Shown piece by piece: positions 1 through 8,701 of a DNA stretch of 64,000 nucleotides (the stretch's first letter is position 1; each line of letters opens with the position of its first letter). This DNA comes from Cytophagales bacterium (GTDB lineage Bacteria; Bacteroidota; Bacteroidia; Cytophagales; Cyclobacteriaceae), in contig JAWPMT010000004.1 in the NCBI GenBank assembly GCA_033344775.1, positions 1,240,001-1,304,000 on the forward strand, written 5' to 3'. A program made the translations under genes and the position numbers. The notes below the pieces were generated by a model. That model had not been told where the DNA came from. It searched no databases and was given only the letters and a program-made list of their open reading frames with translations.

Positions 1-1286
1 GCGGTGCACTGATTTCTGGTATTTACCCTGCATTTATTATGTCCGGACATCAACCCATTAGCATGTTATCGGGCAAAACGAATCTGATTTCTCCTAAATA
101 CAACTTACGTCAGGTGCTGGTTACCTTCCAATTCCTGATCTCCATTCTGTTGATCGCAGGGACCTTCCTGATCTATAAACAAATTGATTACATGCAAAAT
201 GAGGACCTGGGCATGGACATAGATCAGGTATTGGTTGTTCATGGCCCCAAACATATTGAAGTCTTGGACGGAGGGCCTCAACTGACTGACTATGAAGGAT
301 TACAGGCTTTTAAAAAGTACAACCGAAAAATGTACAAGATCTTTCGGGATGAAGTACAGAAAATACCGGCTGTCGGTTCAATAACAGGCTCCTGGTATGT
401 ACCCGGCGATCCTAATTTTGATCTTCAGGATGACATCCGACGATGGGGATCACCAGAAAGTGAAAACCAAACCGTAAGACTCGTACAAACAGGACTTGAC
501 TTCATAAAGACCTATAATCTGAAGTTGATTGCCGGAAAAGAATTCACACCAGATCTATTTGACAGTCGGGCAATTATACTCAATGAAAAGGCGGTCCAGG
601 CTTTTGGATTTGATTCTCCCGAAGAAGCCGTTGGCGATCAATTGTACTTCAGGAAACCACTCAAAATTGTGGGAGTAGTCAAAGACTTTCATTGGCATTC
701 GCTTAAAGAAGATCATTTCCCTTGGATCATTTGGCTAACAGGTTCCACACCCGGATACCTTTCGATGAAATTAAATGCACTCAACCTGGAAAAGACCATT
801 CCGCAAATTCAAGAGATCTATGATCAATTATATCCTGGAAATCCATTTGAATACTTCTTTATGGATGTTCAATTCAATCAGCAGTATCAGTCGGAACTTC
901 AATTCAGGAATCTGTTTCTGTCCTTAACGGTCTTGGCGATCCTCATCGCTTGTATCGGCCTGTTTGCCATGATCTCATACGCGGTGACCCTAAAAGTGAA
1001 AGAAATAGGCATTCGAAAAGTGTTGGGAGCTTCCTTGACACAACTTATGATCTTACTGTCAAAAGAATACTTCCGATTATTGGCACTTGCCATTATCCTC
1101 GCACTTCCATTGATTTCATTTATTGGAGATAAATGGCTGGAAAACTATGCCTTCAGGACGAACCCCGGTCCTGATCTCTACATCATTCCCGGATGTATCC
1201 TGATTTTGATTGCTATACTCACGGTAAGTCACCGGACCCTTGTCGCTGCTCAAGCTAACCCAGTTGATTCTTTGAGGGCAGAATAA
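1..1286 (+). CDS. ABC transporter permease, MacB/FtsX family (3' part, 5' end outside window)
   Basis: This is the C-terminal part of an inner-membrane permease of the MacB/FtsX family. The reading frame is already open at base 3, where it encodes GALISGIYPAFIMS, the conserved motif after the last helix of the first FtsX domain, so the ATG at 39 is internal and the start lies upstream of the window. What follows is a membrane helix (about residues 28-46 counted from that ATG), a MacB-type periplasmic domain, and a second FtsX domain with the family signature KVKEIGIRKVLGAS. The protein ends in NPVDSLRAE, the usual ending of this family (the other two permeases here end NPVDSLRSE and NPVRSLRYE). 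No ATPase gene is adjacent. It is convergent with the next gene, 32 bases away. Confidence 0.9.
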   Translation, partial: GALISGIYPAFIMSGHQPISMLSGKTNLISPKYNLRQVLVTFQFLISILLIAGTFLIYKQIDYMQNEDLGMDIDQVLVVHGPKHIEVLDGGPQLTDYEGLQAFKKYNRKMYKIFRDEVQKIPAVGSITGSWYVPGDPNFDLQDDIRRWGSPESENQTVRLVQTGLDFIKTYNLKLIAGKEFTPDLFDSRAIILNEKAVQAFGFDSPEEAVGDQLYFRKPLKIVGVVKDFHWHSLKEDHFPWIIWLTGSTPGYLSMKLNALNLEKTIPQIQEIYDQLYPGNPFEYFFMDVQFNQQYQSELQFRNLFLSLTVLAILIACIGLFAMISYAVTLKVKEIGIRKVLGASLTQLMILLSKEYFRLLALAIILALPLISFIGDKWLENYAFRTNPGPDLYIIPGCILILIAILTVSHRTLVAAQANPVDSLRAE

Positions 1287-1318
1287 TATAAACTTCAAAA
1301 CCCCGTAAAAGCAGAGTG

Positions 1319-3937
1319 CTACTCACTCCTGAGGCTATCAACCGGATTGGACATGGCTGATTTTGCCACTTTGCCGAATATGATGGCAAAGGCGATGACC
1401 GTGGATAATATCGTGGCAGCAGCAAAAACCCAAAGGTCTAACTCAATACTGTAAGCATAGCCTGCTAACCAATCTTGCATGGCAAAGAAGCTTAATGGCA
1501 AAGCCAAAATGGCAGCAACGATCAATAGCATGGCAAAATCTCTGGATATCAACCTGACCAGTTGGGAGAATGAGGCCCCTAGTACTTTTCGTATACCAAG
1601 TTCTTTTACTCTACTTTGTAAGGTAAAGGTCACTAAACCAAATAGTCCAAGGCACGATATAAAAATTGCAAGGCCAGAAAAGAAGGGTACTAGCGCCGCT
1701 ACAAGCTGTTCCGATTGGTATTCTTCTTCGTAGACTCCTTTTACAAACGAATAATCGAACGCATGACCAGGGTTCAATTCCGCGTGTAGCTTTTCTAGTC
1801 TTTGCAAAGTAGAATTCACCTGATCTGAGTTCAATTGAATAGTGATCGTACCAAAATTGAGTCCTTCTTTTACATCCAGTACCATAGGCTGAATGAAACT
1901 ATGCAGTGAATTGAAATGGAAATCTTTGAACACCCCAATAACTTTACCTTCCTTACCAAAAATGGTGGCATCCTTGTTCAGCACATTGCCACCCATGGCT
2001 CTGGCAGCGGTCTCATTGATCAGGAAATTATTGATATCCGCAGGCCTGGAACGGTCAAAATCCCTACCTTCCACAAGTTCGATCCCCATGGTTTCTACAA
2101 AATCAAACCCTACTGATGAAGGTGTAAAGACGACATTATCGCTCTCCTCCTTTCCCTCCCAATTAAAAAACTGCCCACTGAAACCCATTTTATGTGGGGT
2201 CTGACTACTGCGATCAATTTTCAAGACGCCCGGCACCTTCACCGCTTCTTCGCGGAAAGTCCGGTAGTCCGATTTTAAAGCACCTTCAATGGGAACGTAA
2301 ATCAAGTGTTCCCGGTCAAATCCCAGGCTTTTATTCAGCAGGTAATCCAATTGATTGTTGAACACTAACGTAGCGACCGTGAGAAATAAAGACAAACTGA
2401 ACTGAAAAACGACCAACCCCTTCCTTAGTCCTCCCAATCCCGAGCTTTTTGTACTCGAGCGGTCAACTAGCGCCACAAACCTGAATCTGGACAACACTAA
2501 GGCCGGGTACGCACCAGCCAATAGTCCCGAACATAATACCACTCCGACAAGGAGCAGGATAAAATTCCAATCACCCAACGGAAACCTTAATGACGTTTGG
2601 CTAATTTCGGCCATTAAAGGAAGCGCCAACGCAGCGAGCAATACACCTATAAATGAACTGACAATAGAAGTAAGCATTGCCTCCAAGAGAAATTGATGCA
2701 TCAGGTTACTTCTACTGGCTCCCACAACTTTCCGTAAACTGACTTCCTTGGCTCGTTCTCGAGCCTGAGCAGTCATCAAGTTCACAAAATTGATGATGGC
2801 AATCATCAGGATGAATGTCGCTAACCCAAGAAAAAACCGTACAGATTTGATCTTTCCTGCTGCTGGTTGTCCATTTTCAAAATTCCCGTAGAGGTATTGT
2901 TCGCTGAATAACTGAAGTCCTAACTCACCTCGCTCGTTCTCTTCAAAACTGATATAGCCCTTTAAAAAATCCTGGATTTTATCTTTTGCAGCAACTGGAT
3001 CTGCACCGGTCTTCAATTTGAGGTACGTCTGGGTTCCAAAATGTCTCCAGGATGGCTTGAACTCATCCATATCCACCCAGGCATCCCAATTAGTCAGGTA
3101 ATCAAATTGCAAGGAAGAATCGTCTCCCACGTCTTCAAATACCAGGGTAACGTTCAGGTTTCGCTCATTTTTATAACGTATGGATTGATTGATGGCAGCT
3201 TCCGCGCTACCAAAAAAAATCTCAGCCATCCTTCGGGAAATAGCAATGGCCTCCGGCTTTAATAGTGCATTCTCTTTATTACCTTGAAGAATCTTAAAAC
3301 TGAAAATATTGAAGAACTGCGGACTTGCACGTGATCCTTTCATCTTCAAAATAATGTCGCCTTTTTGGAAAGTCTCGGCCGTCACACCCTGTAGGCTTAG
3401 TCTAAAACTCTTTGCAAAGCCAGTTGCATATTCAATTTCCGGAATTGCTGTTTTTAATTCAGCAGGCAGCTTCGCCGGTGTATTTATGGATGTTTGAATT
3501 CCTCCTGGGTAAATCACCCGACTATAGACTCCATATATCCGATCATTCGCTTCATGGAACCGATCCTTATTCAGTTCTCCATAACTCCACAAATAGATGA
3601 GTAAGCTACTGGCAAACGCCAGACTAAGTCCAACGATATTTACTAAGCTATTACCTCTTCCATTAATGAGACCTCTCCAGGCGATTCGAAAATGATGATT
3701 GATCATAAGGCTTGTGGTTTTTTGTTTTAGGAACAATGATTTTAGGGCATAAAGCCGGAGAAATTTAATAGCATGCCACACATAGAGTCTACGAGCCTTA
3801 GTTTCTCCGTATTTGCTAATCCACAGGTCATAAAACTCATATAAGTCTCCTAGTATCTCCTCGTGAAAAGCTTGTTTGCACAATAGCTTTATCGTCTGCG
3901 CAATCCACTTGGGCGGTGAGTTGTGGGAATTATTCAT
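1319..3937 (-). CDS. PadR-linked ABC transporter permease with N-terminal prefix domain (MacB/FtsX family)
   Basis: An 872-residue inner-membrane permease. Residues 1-70 form a soluble segment with the pattern LLCKQAFHEEILGDLYEFYD, the permease prefix domain that in Bacteroidota goes with PadR regulators. Then come a first helix and MacB periplasmic domain (about 90-370), an FtsX domain with EVSLRKVVGASRSNL, the GAYPALVLSRF motif, a second MacB/FtsX unit with RVKELGIRKVLGAS, and the ending NPVDSLRSE. The ATG at 3937 overlaps the PadR stop codon as ATGA, so the two genes are translationally coupled. The family exports or extracts lipoproteins, peptides or antibiotics using a separate ATPase, which is not encoded here. 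The substrate cannot be inferred. Confidence 0.9.
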   Translation of the reverse strand: MNNSHNSPPKWIAQTIKLLCKQAFHEEILGDLYEFYDLWISKYGETKARRLYVWHAIKFLRLYALKSLFLKQKTTSLMINHHFRIAWRGLINGRGNSLVNIVGLSLAFASSLLIYLWSYGELNKDRFHEANDRIYGVYSRVIYPGGIQTSINTPAKLPAELKTAIPEIEYATGFAKSFRLSLQGVTAETFQKGDIILKMKGSRASPQFFNIFSFKILQGNKENALLKPEAIAISRRMAEIFFGSAEAAINQSIRYKNERNLNVTLVFEDVGDDSSLQFDYLTNWDAWVDMDEFKPSWRHFGTQTYLKLKTGADPVAAKDKIQDFLKGYISFEENERGELGLQLFSEQYLYGNFENGQPAAGKIKSVRFFLGLATFILMIAIINFVNLMTAQARERAKEVSLRKVVGASRSNLMHQFLLEAMLTSIVSSFIGVLLAALALPLMAEISQTSLRFPLGDWNFILLLVGVVLCSGLLAGAYPALVLSRFRFVALVDRSSTKSSGLGGLRKGLVVFQFSLSLFLTVATLVFNNQLDYLLNKSLGFDREHLIYVPIEGALKSDYRTFREEAVKVPGVLKIDRSSQTPHKMGFSGQFFNWEGKEESDNVVFTPSSVGFDFVETMGIELVEGRDFDRSRPADINNFLINETAARAMGGNVLNKDATIFGKEGKVIGVFKDFHFNSLHSFIQPMVLDVKEGLNFGTITIQLNSDQVNSTLQRLEKLHAELNPGHAFDYSFVKGVYEEEYQSEQLVAALVPFFSGLAIFISCLGLFGLVTFTLQSRVKELGIRKVLGASFSQLVRLISRDFAMLLIVAAILALPLSFFAMQDWLAGYAYSIELDLWVFAAATILSTVIAFAIIFGKVAKSAMSNPVDSLRSE

Positions 3938-4263
3938 ACTGGCAGGGCATTTGGTGGAATTTGCTTCCAGATAAGTTCTCGCTCTTCGCGGAGTTTTCGC
4001 AACACCTTACTGCCGGATACTGTGATCTTAAAATAACGTTTACGGCGCCCACCCCTTTCCGCAGTTGCTCCACCAAAGAAAGAAGTCACATAACCCTTCT
4101 CCCCGAGCCGGTGAAGCGTGGCGTGAACCGCACTTACACTAATGTCCCTGTCTAGCTGCCCTTTGATCTCCTGTGTGATCGAAACCCCATAAGCTTCCTC
4201 CTGCAGCAGCACGATCATTAACAGCACAATTTCTTCCAGTTCACCGATGTAAGTCTTTCGCAT
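3934..4263 (-). CDS. PadR family transcriptional regulator
   Basis: A 109-residue winged-helix regulator. It has the PadR layout: an N-terminal helix (GELEEIVLLMIVLLQEEAYG), a recognition region (ISVSAVHATLHRLGEKGYVTS) and a wing (TAERGGRRKRYFKIT), followed by one dimerisation helix. PadR proteins usually repress the neighbouring transporter gene and let go on binding a ligand. The 4-base ATGA overlap with the permease makes that permease the likely target. The upstream region holds a TAnnTTTG promoter element and the octamer TGTAGAAC, which is also in both arms of the operator in front of the second PadR gene of this window. Confidence 0.9.
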   Translation of the reverse strand: MRKTYIGELEEIVLLMIVLLQEEAYGVSITQEIKGQLDRDISVSAVHATLHRLGEKGYVTSFFGGATAERGGRRKRYFKITVSGSKVLRKLREERELIWKQIPPNALPV

Positions 4264-4281
4264 ACCTATTATTTCAAATTC

Positions 4282-4289
4282 TGTAGAAC
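4282..4289 (-). promoter_or_regulatory. Possible PadR half-site (TGTAGAAC)
   Basis: The octamer TGTAGAAC lies 19 bases before the PadR start codon, within ATTCTGTAGAACAAATT, and downstream of the TAnnTTTG element at 4301-4308. The same octamer is in each arm of the inverted repeat in front of the paralogous PadR gene at 40.7 kb. A second arm is not visible here. A role as operator is inferred from this sharing. Confidence 0.3.
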
Positions 4290-4300
4290 AAATTCTTTGC

Positions 4301-4308
4301 CAAAGCTA
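4301..4308 (-). promoter_or_regulatory. Bacteroidetes -7 element (TAGCTTTG) for padR
   Basis: On the minus strand this reads TAGCTTTG, an exact match to the TAnnTTTG -7 consensus of Bacteroidota. It is 38 bases upstream of the PadR start codon. No clear TTG -33 box is visible at the usual distance. Confidence 0.4.
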
Positions 4309-4510
4309 AGAATCATAAGCTGAATCATTTAAAAGCACATTTCACCTAATTCACAATGAAATTACCGTTCGAATATGTTCAGCCAATTAAAGGAACCGGA
4401 CACCCTATTACATCATTCCATGCGTTCTTTTCAATTTCGAAAATATCAAGCAACACATTTGGAAAGCTGCTGTAGCAAGCTATAAATTGAATGAAGGAAA
4501 CACGCCCATC

Positions 4511-5008
4511 ATGACCAGATTTGCGGAACTGAAAGATTTACTGATTGGAAATAAACTGACCATTGCTGTGGCGGAAAGCCTGACATGTGGATTGGTACAG
4601 GCCAAATTAGGTGAGATATCAGGGGCTTCAGGGTTTCTGGAAGGCGGAATCACCACTTATAACCTCGAGCAAAAGGTGAAATTTCTGTGTGTCGATGAAT
4701 TCCATGCACAGAGTGTCAATTGTGTTTCTAAGAAAGTGGCAATAGAAATGGCCACCCATGTCTCCAGAATTTTTGGATCCAACATTGGCATAGGCACCAC
4801 TGGATACGCAGAACCCTACCCAGAAGAAGAAGTGACCATACCCTATTGTTTCTACGCTCTTTACCTTCACCTTAAACCCTCTGAATCACCAACGGTGATT
4901 GCCAACAAAATCCAGATAGGAGGTCTTGACCGAAACCTCACCCGCCACTACTTCGCCGATACGGTGTTGAGTAGATTGATTTTGGAGTTGAGGGAACGGG
5001 TGAGGTGA
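4511..5008 (+). CDS. CinA C-terminal domain protein (nicotinamide-nucleotide amidohydrolase, PncC type)
   Basis: A stand-alone CinA C-terminal domain of 165 residues. The family deamidates nicotinamide mononucleotide to nicotinic acid mononucleotide in NAD recycling. The hallmark AESLTCG (AESxTGG in most members, with a Cys for Gly here) is near residue 22. It is followed by the conserved SGASGFLEGGITTYNLEQKVKFL block and the GIGTTGYAEP motif. The ATG at 4511 was chosen because the open frame upstream begins only with a TTG and a purine-rich AAGGAA lies about 11 bases before this ATG. The N-terminal MoCF-like domain of full CinA is absent, as in PncC proteins. The gene is convergent with nqrE. 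Confidence 0.85.
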   Translation: MTRFAELKDLLIGNKLTIAVAESLTCGLVQAKLGEISGASGFLEGGITTYNLEQKVKFLCVDEFHAQSVNCVSKKVAIEMATHVSRIFGSNIGIGTTGYAEPYPEEEVTIPYCFYALYLHLKPSESPTVIANKIQIGGLDRNLTRHYFADTVLSRLILELRERVR

Positions 5009-5455
5009 GTCAGACTTCATGATCAATCATCGCTATCCTTTGTTATGAGGCTCTCTACAATTCTATCTAGACAAATAGAAACATGAAATAATACGTATGG
5101 AGCGGTTTTAAAATCAACAAAAGTGTTTTTTCGATATACTACATTGAACTGGTAATTGATACTCACCTATACCATTCCTGTTGGGATTCAAATACCACGA
5201 TTCCGAGCGACGAGAGTATGAATCTCCTCATTTTATTGATCAGACCTTTCAGATTGGTGGACATTCTCAATATGATCACCGTCCCTTCAAGAAAACATGG
5301 CGATGATTTTGAAAAACATGGCGGTCTTTTTCTGAGGGTCCAGTGACCTCACTGAATAAGACCTAATAGGTCGAAGAGTTAAGAGATCTATTACAGACCA
5401 CAAAAAAAGCCCCACATTGCTGCGGGGCTTTCTCATTTCTTAATCTGTAAGTTGC
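5009..5455. other. Intergenic region between cinA-like gene and nqrE
   Basis: No coding frame could be supported here. It holds the nqr terminator (5402-5431), two copies of AAAACATGGCG spaced 21 bases apart (5292-5302 and 5313-5323) and a short perfect palindrome CAGTGA-CC-TCACTG near 5341. Nothing else was recognised. Confidence 0.5.
5402..5431 (-). terminator. Intrinsic terminator of the nqr operon
   Basis: The arms AAGCCCC (5407-5413) and GGGGCTT (5424-5430) form a stem with a 10-base loop. On the minus strand it is followed by a run of seven T. It lies 25 bases beyond the nqrE stop codon, so transcription of the operon is expected to end right after nqrE. Confidence 0.85.
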
Positions 5456-6067
5456 TTACAGGGCAATTCCGATAAAGGATTTGAAGGCCAATCCCATCAA
5501 TCCAGTGATGAGCATGGTCAAGCCAAGTCCTCTAAGTCCTTTAGGTACATTTGAGTACTTCAAGCGCTCACGAATGGCTGCCAATGCTACGATTGCCATC
5601 ATGAAACCTGTTCCGGAACCGAATCCGTATGCTGTCGCTTCCACGATGGTGTAGTCTCTCTGTACCATGAAAAGGGATGATCCCAAAATGGCGCAGTTCA
5701 CAGCGATCAGAGGAAGGAAGATACCCAGTGATCCGTAAAGTGCAGGAGATGCTTTCTCGATGATCATTTCTACCAGCTGTACCATCGCTGCGATTACCGC
5801 AATGAAAATGATGAACTGTAAGAAGGTAAGATCTACATCAGCAAAACTGGCTCCTAACCACGATAGCGCACCTTCTTTCAATACAGACTCCTGAAGAAGC
5901 CAGTTCAAAGGCACAGTGATGGTCAATACGAATACTACGGCAGCTCCAAGACCAATGGCCGTCTTCACTTTCTTAGATACCGCAAGGAATGAACACATGC
6001 CTAAGAAATAGGCAAAGATCATGTTATCGATAAAGATGCCTCGAAGGGCAATGTTAAATGCTTCCAT
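5456..6067 (-). CDS. nqrE: Na+-translocating NADH:quinone reductase subunit E
   Basis: A 203-residue integral membrane subunit of the Na+-pumping NADH:quinone oxidoreductase. It has six predicted helices in the RnfA/NqrE fold, starting [31 protein letters not shown]. The conserved cysteine in FLGMCSF and the one in VNCAILGSS correspond to the pair that coordinates the intramembrane Fe-S cluster with NqrD. It is the last gene of the operon, separated from nqrD by 2 bases and closed by a strong terminator. No nqrF follows. Confidence 0.95.
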   Translation of the reverse strand: MEAFNIALRGIFIDNMIFAYFLGMCSFLAVSKKVKTAIGLGAAVVFVLTITVPLNWLLQESVLKEGALSWLGASFADVDLTFLQFIIFIAVIAAMVQLVEMIIEKASPALYGSLGIFLPLIAVNCAILGSSLFMVQRDYTIVEATAYGFGSGTGFMMAIVALAAIRERLKYSNVPKGLRGLGLTMLITGLMGLAFKSFIGIAL

Positions 6068-6069
6068 AA

Positions 6070-6756
6070 TTAATGATCTTCTACGTATCCGGTTTTAGTT
6101 CTTTGAATCCATATGATAATTCCCAGGATCATGAAGGCTCCAATTGAATCTACCATCAAGCCATTAGTCTGCAAGGTTATTCCCAATGCATTTCCGATAG
6201 GCTCGTATATTTTCACGTCCAGGATACTTCCTGAGCCAAACAACTCTCTGAAGAAGGCTACTGCCAGGATGATCCATGCATAACCAAATCCACTACCCAA
6301 TCCATCGAGTACACTATCATAGGGCTTGTTGGCCATGGCGAAAGCTTCCAGCCGTCCCATCACGATACAGTTTGTAATGATCAGTCCTACGTAAGCGCCC
6401 AGGATTTTGTACATGTCATAAGCGTATGCTTTCAACACCTCACTTACCAGGGTTACCAGGGTTGCGATGATAGCCAGCTGTACGATAATCCGTACCCGAT
6501 TCGGGATCAGATTACGAATGGAAGACACGATCAGGTTAGAGAATACGATTACAAAAACCACAGCAATAGACATCACAATGGTAGGTTGCAATTTCACGGT
6601 AACGGCCAGGGCCGAACAGATCCCCAATACCTGTACAGTGATCGGGTTATCTTCATTAAGCGGGTCCGTTACGAACTTCTTTCTTCGCTTGGACAATAAA
6701 GGCTCAGCAGGCTCTTTGACTACTTCCTTTTCTAATTCTAAAGTATCCGTGCTCAT
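6070..6756 (-). CDS. nqrD: Na+-translocating NADH:quinone reductase subunit D
   Basis: A 228-residue membrane subunit of the NqrDE/RnfAE fold. After a soluble N-terminal extension of about 35 residues come six helices. The cysteines in [13 protein letters not shown] and [16 protein letters not shown] are those expected to share the intramembrane Fe-S centre with NqrE. The region around [23 protein letters not shown] is typical of NqrD. The gene lies 10 bases after nqrC and 2 bases before nqrE, so it is expected to be cotranscribed and assembled with them. Confidence 0.95.
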   Translation of the reverse strand: MSTDTLELEKEVVKEPAEPLLSKRRKKFVTDPLNEDNPITVQVLGICSALAVTVKLQPTIVMSIAVVFVIVFSNLIVSSIRNLIPNRVRIIVQLAIIATLVTLVSEVLKAYAYDMYKILGAYVGLIITNCIVMGRLEAFAMANKPYDSVLDGLGSGFGYAWIILAVAFFRELFGSGSILDVKIYEPIGNALGITLQTNGLMVDSIGAFMILGIIIWIQRTKTGYVEDH

Positions 6757-6766
6757 CTCCCTCTGA

Positions 6767-7516
6767 TTAGTTTGTTGCTAATTTCTGACCTGACTTTACT
6801 TTCTCAATGAAAGGTGTGTAACAACCGAGGTAGTGCTCCAACATTTTGTTGACGCCCTTGGCTGTCATCGTAGCTCCGGAAAGGCCATCTACTTCATAAT
6901 CCGTTAGACCGGCATTCCCTTCACCTTTTACCATGGTAACAGAGACCAGCTCACTACCATCGAAAATCTTCTTGCTCTTGAATCGATCTCGTACTACCTG
7001 ATCGGTGATTCTTGCACCAAGTCCTGGCGTCTCTTGTTTGTGGTCAAAGGCCACACCCACGATCGTATTTAAGTCGTTCTCCAAAGCGATATAACCGGAG
7101 ATCCAATCCCACAGTCCCGCACCAAACATAGGGAAGATGTAGGACTCAACCTGACCATTGTTTCCTTTGAACATGAATACCGGGTATTGACGTTCGGTAG
7201 GATCCGCTTTGTAAAATTTCTGAATGTTTACTTTCTCAGCAACCAAAGGACCTTTTGCATCTTCTTTGATCTCATTGCCCTGATGGTCTACCACGATGGA
7301 GCTGATTCGCTCACTGTACAATTTCTCAACGGCTGCCGGATCATCAATGATGTCCGAGATATCCATTACCGCACCCAAAATCTTCTTTTGGGTATCCAGT
7401 TTCACTTGCTGGTCCTGCTTGTCTTTGAGTAAAACACTGGTACCAGAAAGTAACGTTGCCAAAATCACGGTCAATATGCCCGTGAAAATGATGATGTAAG
7501 CGTTAGACTGTTGCAC
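6767..7516 (-). CDS. nqrC: Na+-translocating NADH:quinone reductase subunit C
   Basis: A 249-residue subunit with one N-terminal helix (residues 7-30) and a periplasmic FMN-binding domain. The flavinylation motif DGLSGATMT places the FMN-carrying threonine at about residue 216; in other NqrC proteins this threonine carries covalently bound FMN. The start is a GTG at 7516 that overlaps the end of nqrB by 14 bases; no ATG lies before the membrane helix. The overlap suggests translational coupling with nqrB. An ApbE-type flavin transferase is needed for maturation and is not in this window. Confidence 0.93.
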   Translation of the reverse strand: MQQSNAYIIIFTGILTVILATLLSGTSVLLKDKQDQQVKLDTQKKILGAVMDISDIIDDPAAVEKLYSERISSIVVDHQGNEIKEDAKGPLVAEKVNIQKFYKADPTERQYPVFMFKGNNGQVESYIFPMFGAGLWDWISGYIALENDLNTIVGVAFDHKQETPGLGARITDQVVRDRFKSKKIFDGSELVSVTMVKGEGNAGLTDYEVDGLSGATMTAKGVNKMLEHYLGCYTPFIEKVKSGQKLATN

Positions 7517-8699
7517 GTTGTAATCTTCTTTTCTTGTTTGCCTCTACTACAAAGTAATCGATCAATGGCGCAAATACATTCATGAACAAGATCGCCAGCA
7601 TGATCCCTTCCGGATATGCAGGATTCACCACTCTGATCAATACTGTAATTACTCCAATTAAAAACCCGTAGATCCATTTCCCTAGCTCAGTATGAGCAGC
7701 AGATACCGGATCTGTCGCCATGAAGACTGCACCGAAAGCCAAACCTCCGATCACCAGGTGGTGATGTGCAGGCATCATCATGAATGAGTTATCTCCGCCA
7801 ACTGCGTTGAACAAAAGGCCCATGGCCCATGCTCCACCGAAAACAGAAACAATAATTTTCCAGCTTCCAACACCTGTTCCGATCAAGATCGCTGCGCCTA
7901 GCAGACACACGAGTGTAGAAGTCTCTCCAATACTACCTGGGATTGCTCCGATGAACATGTTCATAAAATCAAACATGCCTGCAGACCAGTGTCCCGCAAC
8001 TGCGGTAACCATATCTGTACCATTTGCAGCAGCTTCTGCTCCATAAGCCAATACAGTCGCTCCTGAGAAGCCATCAACAGCTTGCGCATCGCCCAAATAG
8101 GTCCACACATCACCTGAGATCTGAGATGGGTAGGCGAAATAGAGGAATGCTCTTGCTAGTAGGGCTACATTTAAAATGTTCATCCCTGTTCCTCCGAATA
8201 CCTCTTTTCCGATGATTACAGCGAATACAGTCGCCAAAGCAACCTGCCACAATGGAATCGATGCTGGCATCACCAAAGGAATCAACATCCCGGTGACCAG
8301 ATATCCTTCTTCAATGGGGTGATTACGAATAACACAGAAAGTAAATTCTACTGATAGTCCTACTCCGTAACTCACAACGAGTATAGGGATCACTTTCAAT
8401 GCGCCAATCAAAAACTTGTCAATAATTGTAGCGTCTGCTACACCTGTTGCCAGGAAATGCTGATGTCCAACATTCCACATTCCGAAGATCAGGCAAGGCA
8501 TCAATGCCAGTACCACGGTGATCATCATTCTTTTCAAATCACCTGCATCCCGTACCTGAACCCCTGTTTTCTTGGTTACCAAATCAGGTCTGAAGAAAAT
8601 GGTGCGGTGGCCTTCGTAAAGGGTGTAGTATTTTTCCCACTTCCCTCCTTTTTCAAAGTGCGGCTTTACACTATCAAATGCGTTCTGTAGAAATTTCAT
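7503..8699 (-). CDS. nqrB: Na+-translocating NADH:quinone reductase subunit B
   Basis: A 398-residue polytopic membrane subunit, one of the main parts of the Na+ channel and the site of riboflavin and covalent FMN. The motif DGFSGATVLA gives the FMN-carrying threonine near residue 215. The N-terminal soluble stretch with HFEKGGKWEKYYTLYEG and the loop NHPIEEGYLVTGMLIPL are family features. It sits between nqrA (2 bases upstream) and nqrC (14-base overlap). The ATG at 8699 is the only reasonable start. Confidence 0.95.
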   Translation of the reverse strand: MKFLQNAFDSVKPHFEKGGKWEKYYTLYEGHRTIFFRPDLVTKKTGVQVRDAGDLKRMMITVVLALMPCLIFGMWNVGHQHFLATGVADATIIDKFLIGALKVIPILVVSYGVGLSVEFTFCVIRNHPIEEGYLVTGMLIPLVMPASIPLWQVALATVFAVIIGKEVFGGTGMNILNVALLARAFLYFAYPSQISGDVWTYLGDAQAVDGFSGATVLAYGAEAAANGTDMVTAVAGHWSAGMFDFMNMFIGAIPGSIGETSTLVCLLGAAILIGTGVGSWKIIVSVFGGAWAMGLLFNAVGGDNSFMMMPAHHHLVIGGLAFGAVFMATDPVSAAHTELGKWIYGFLIGVITVLIRVVNPAYPEGIMLAILFMNVFAPLIDYFVVEANKKRRLQRATV

Positions 8700-8701
8700 G
8701 A

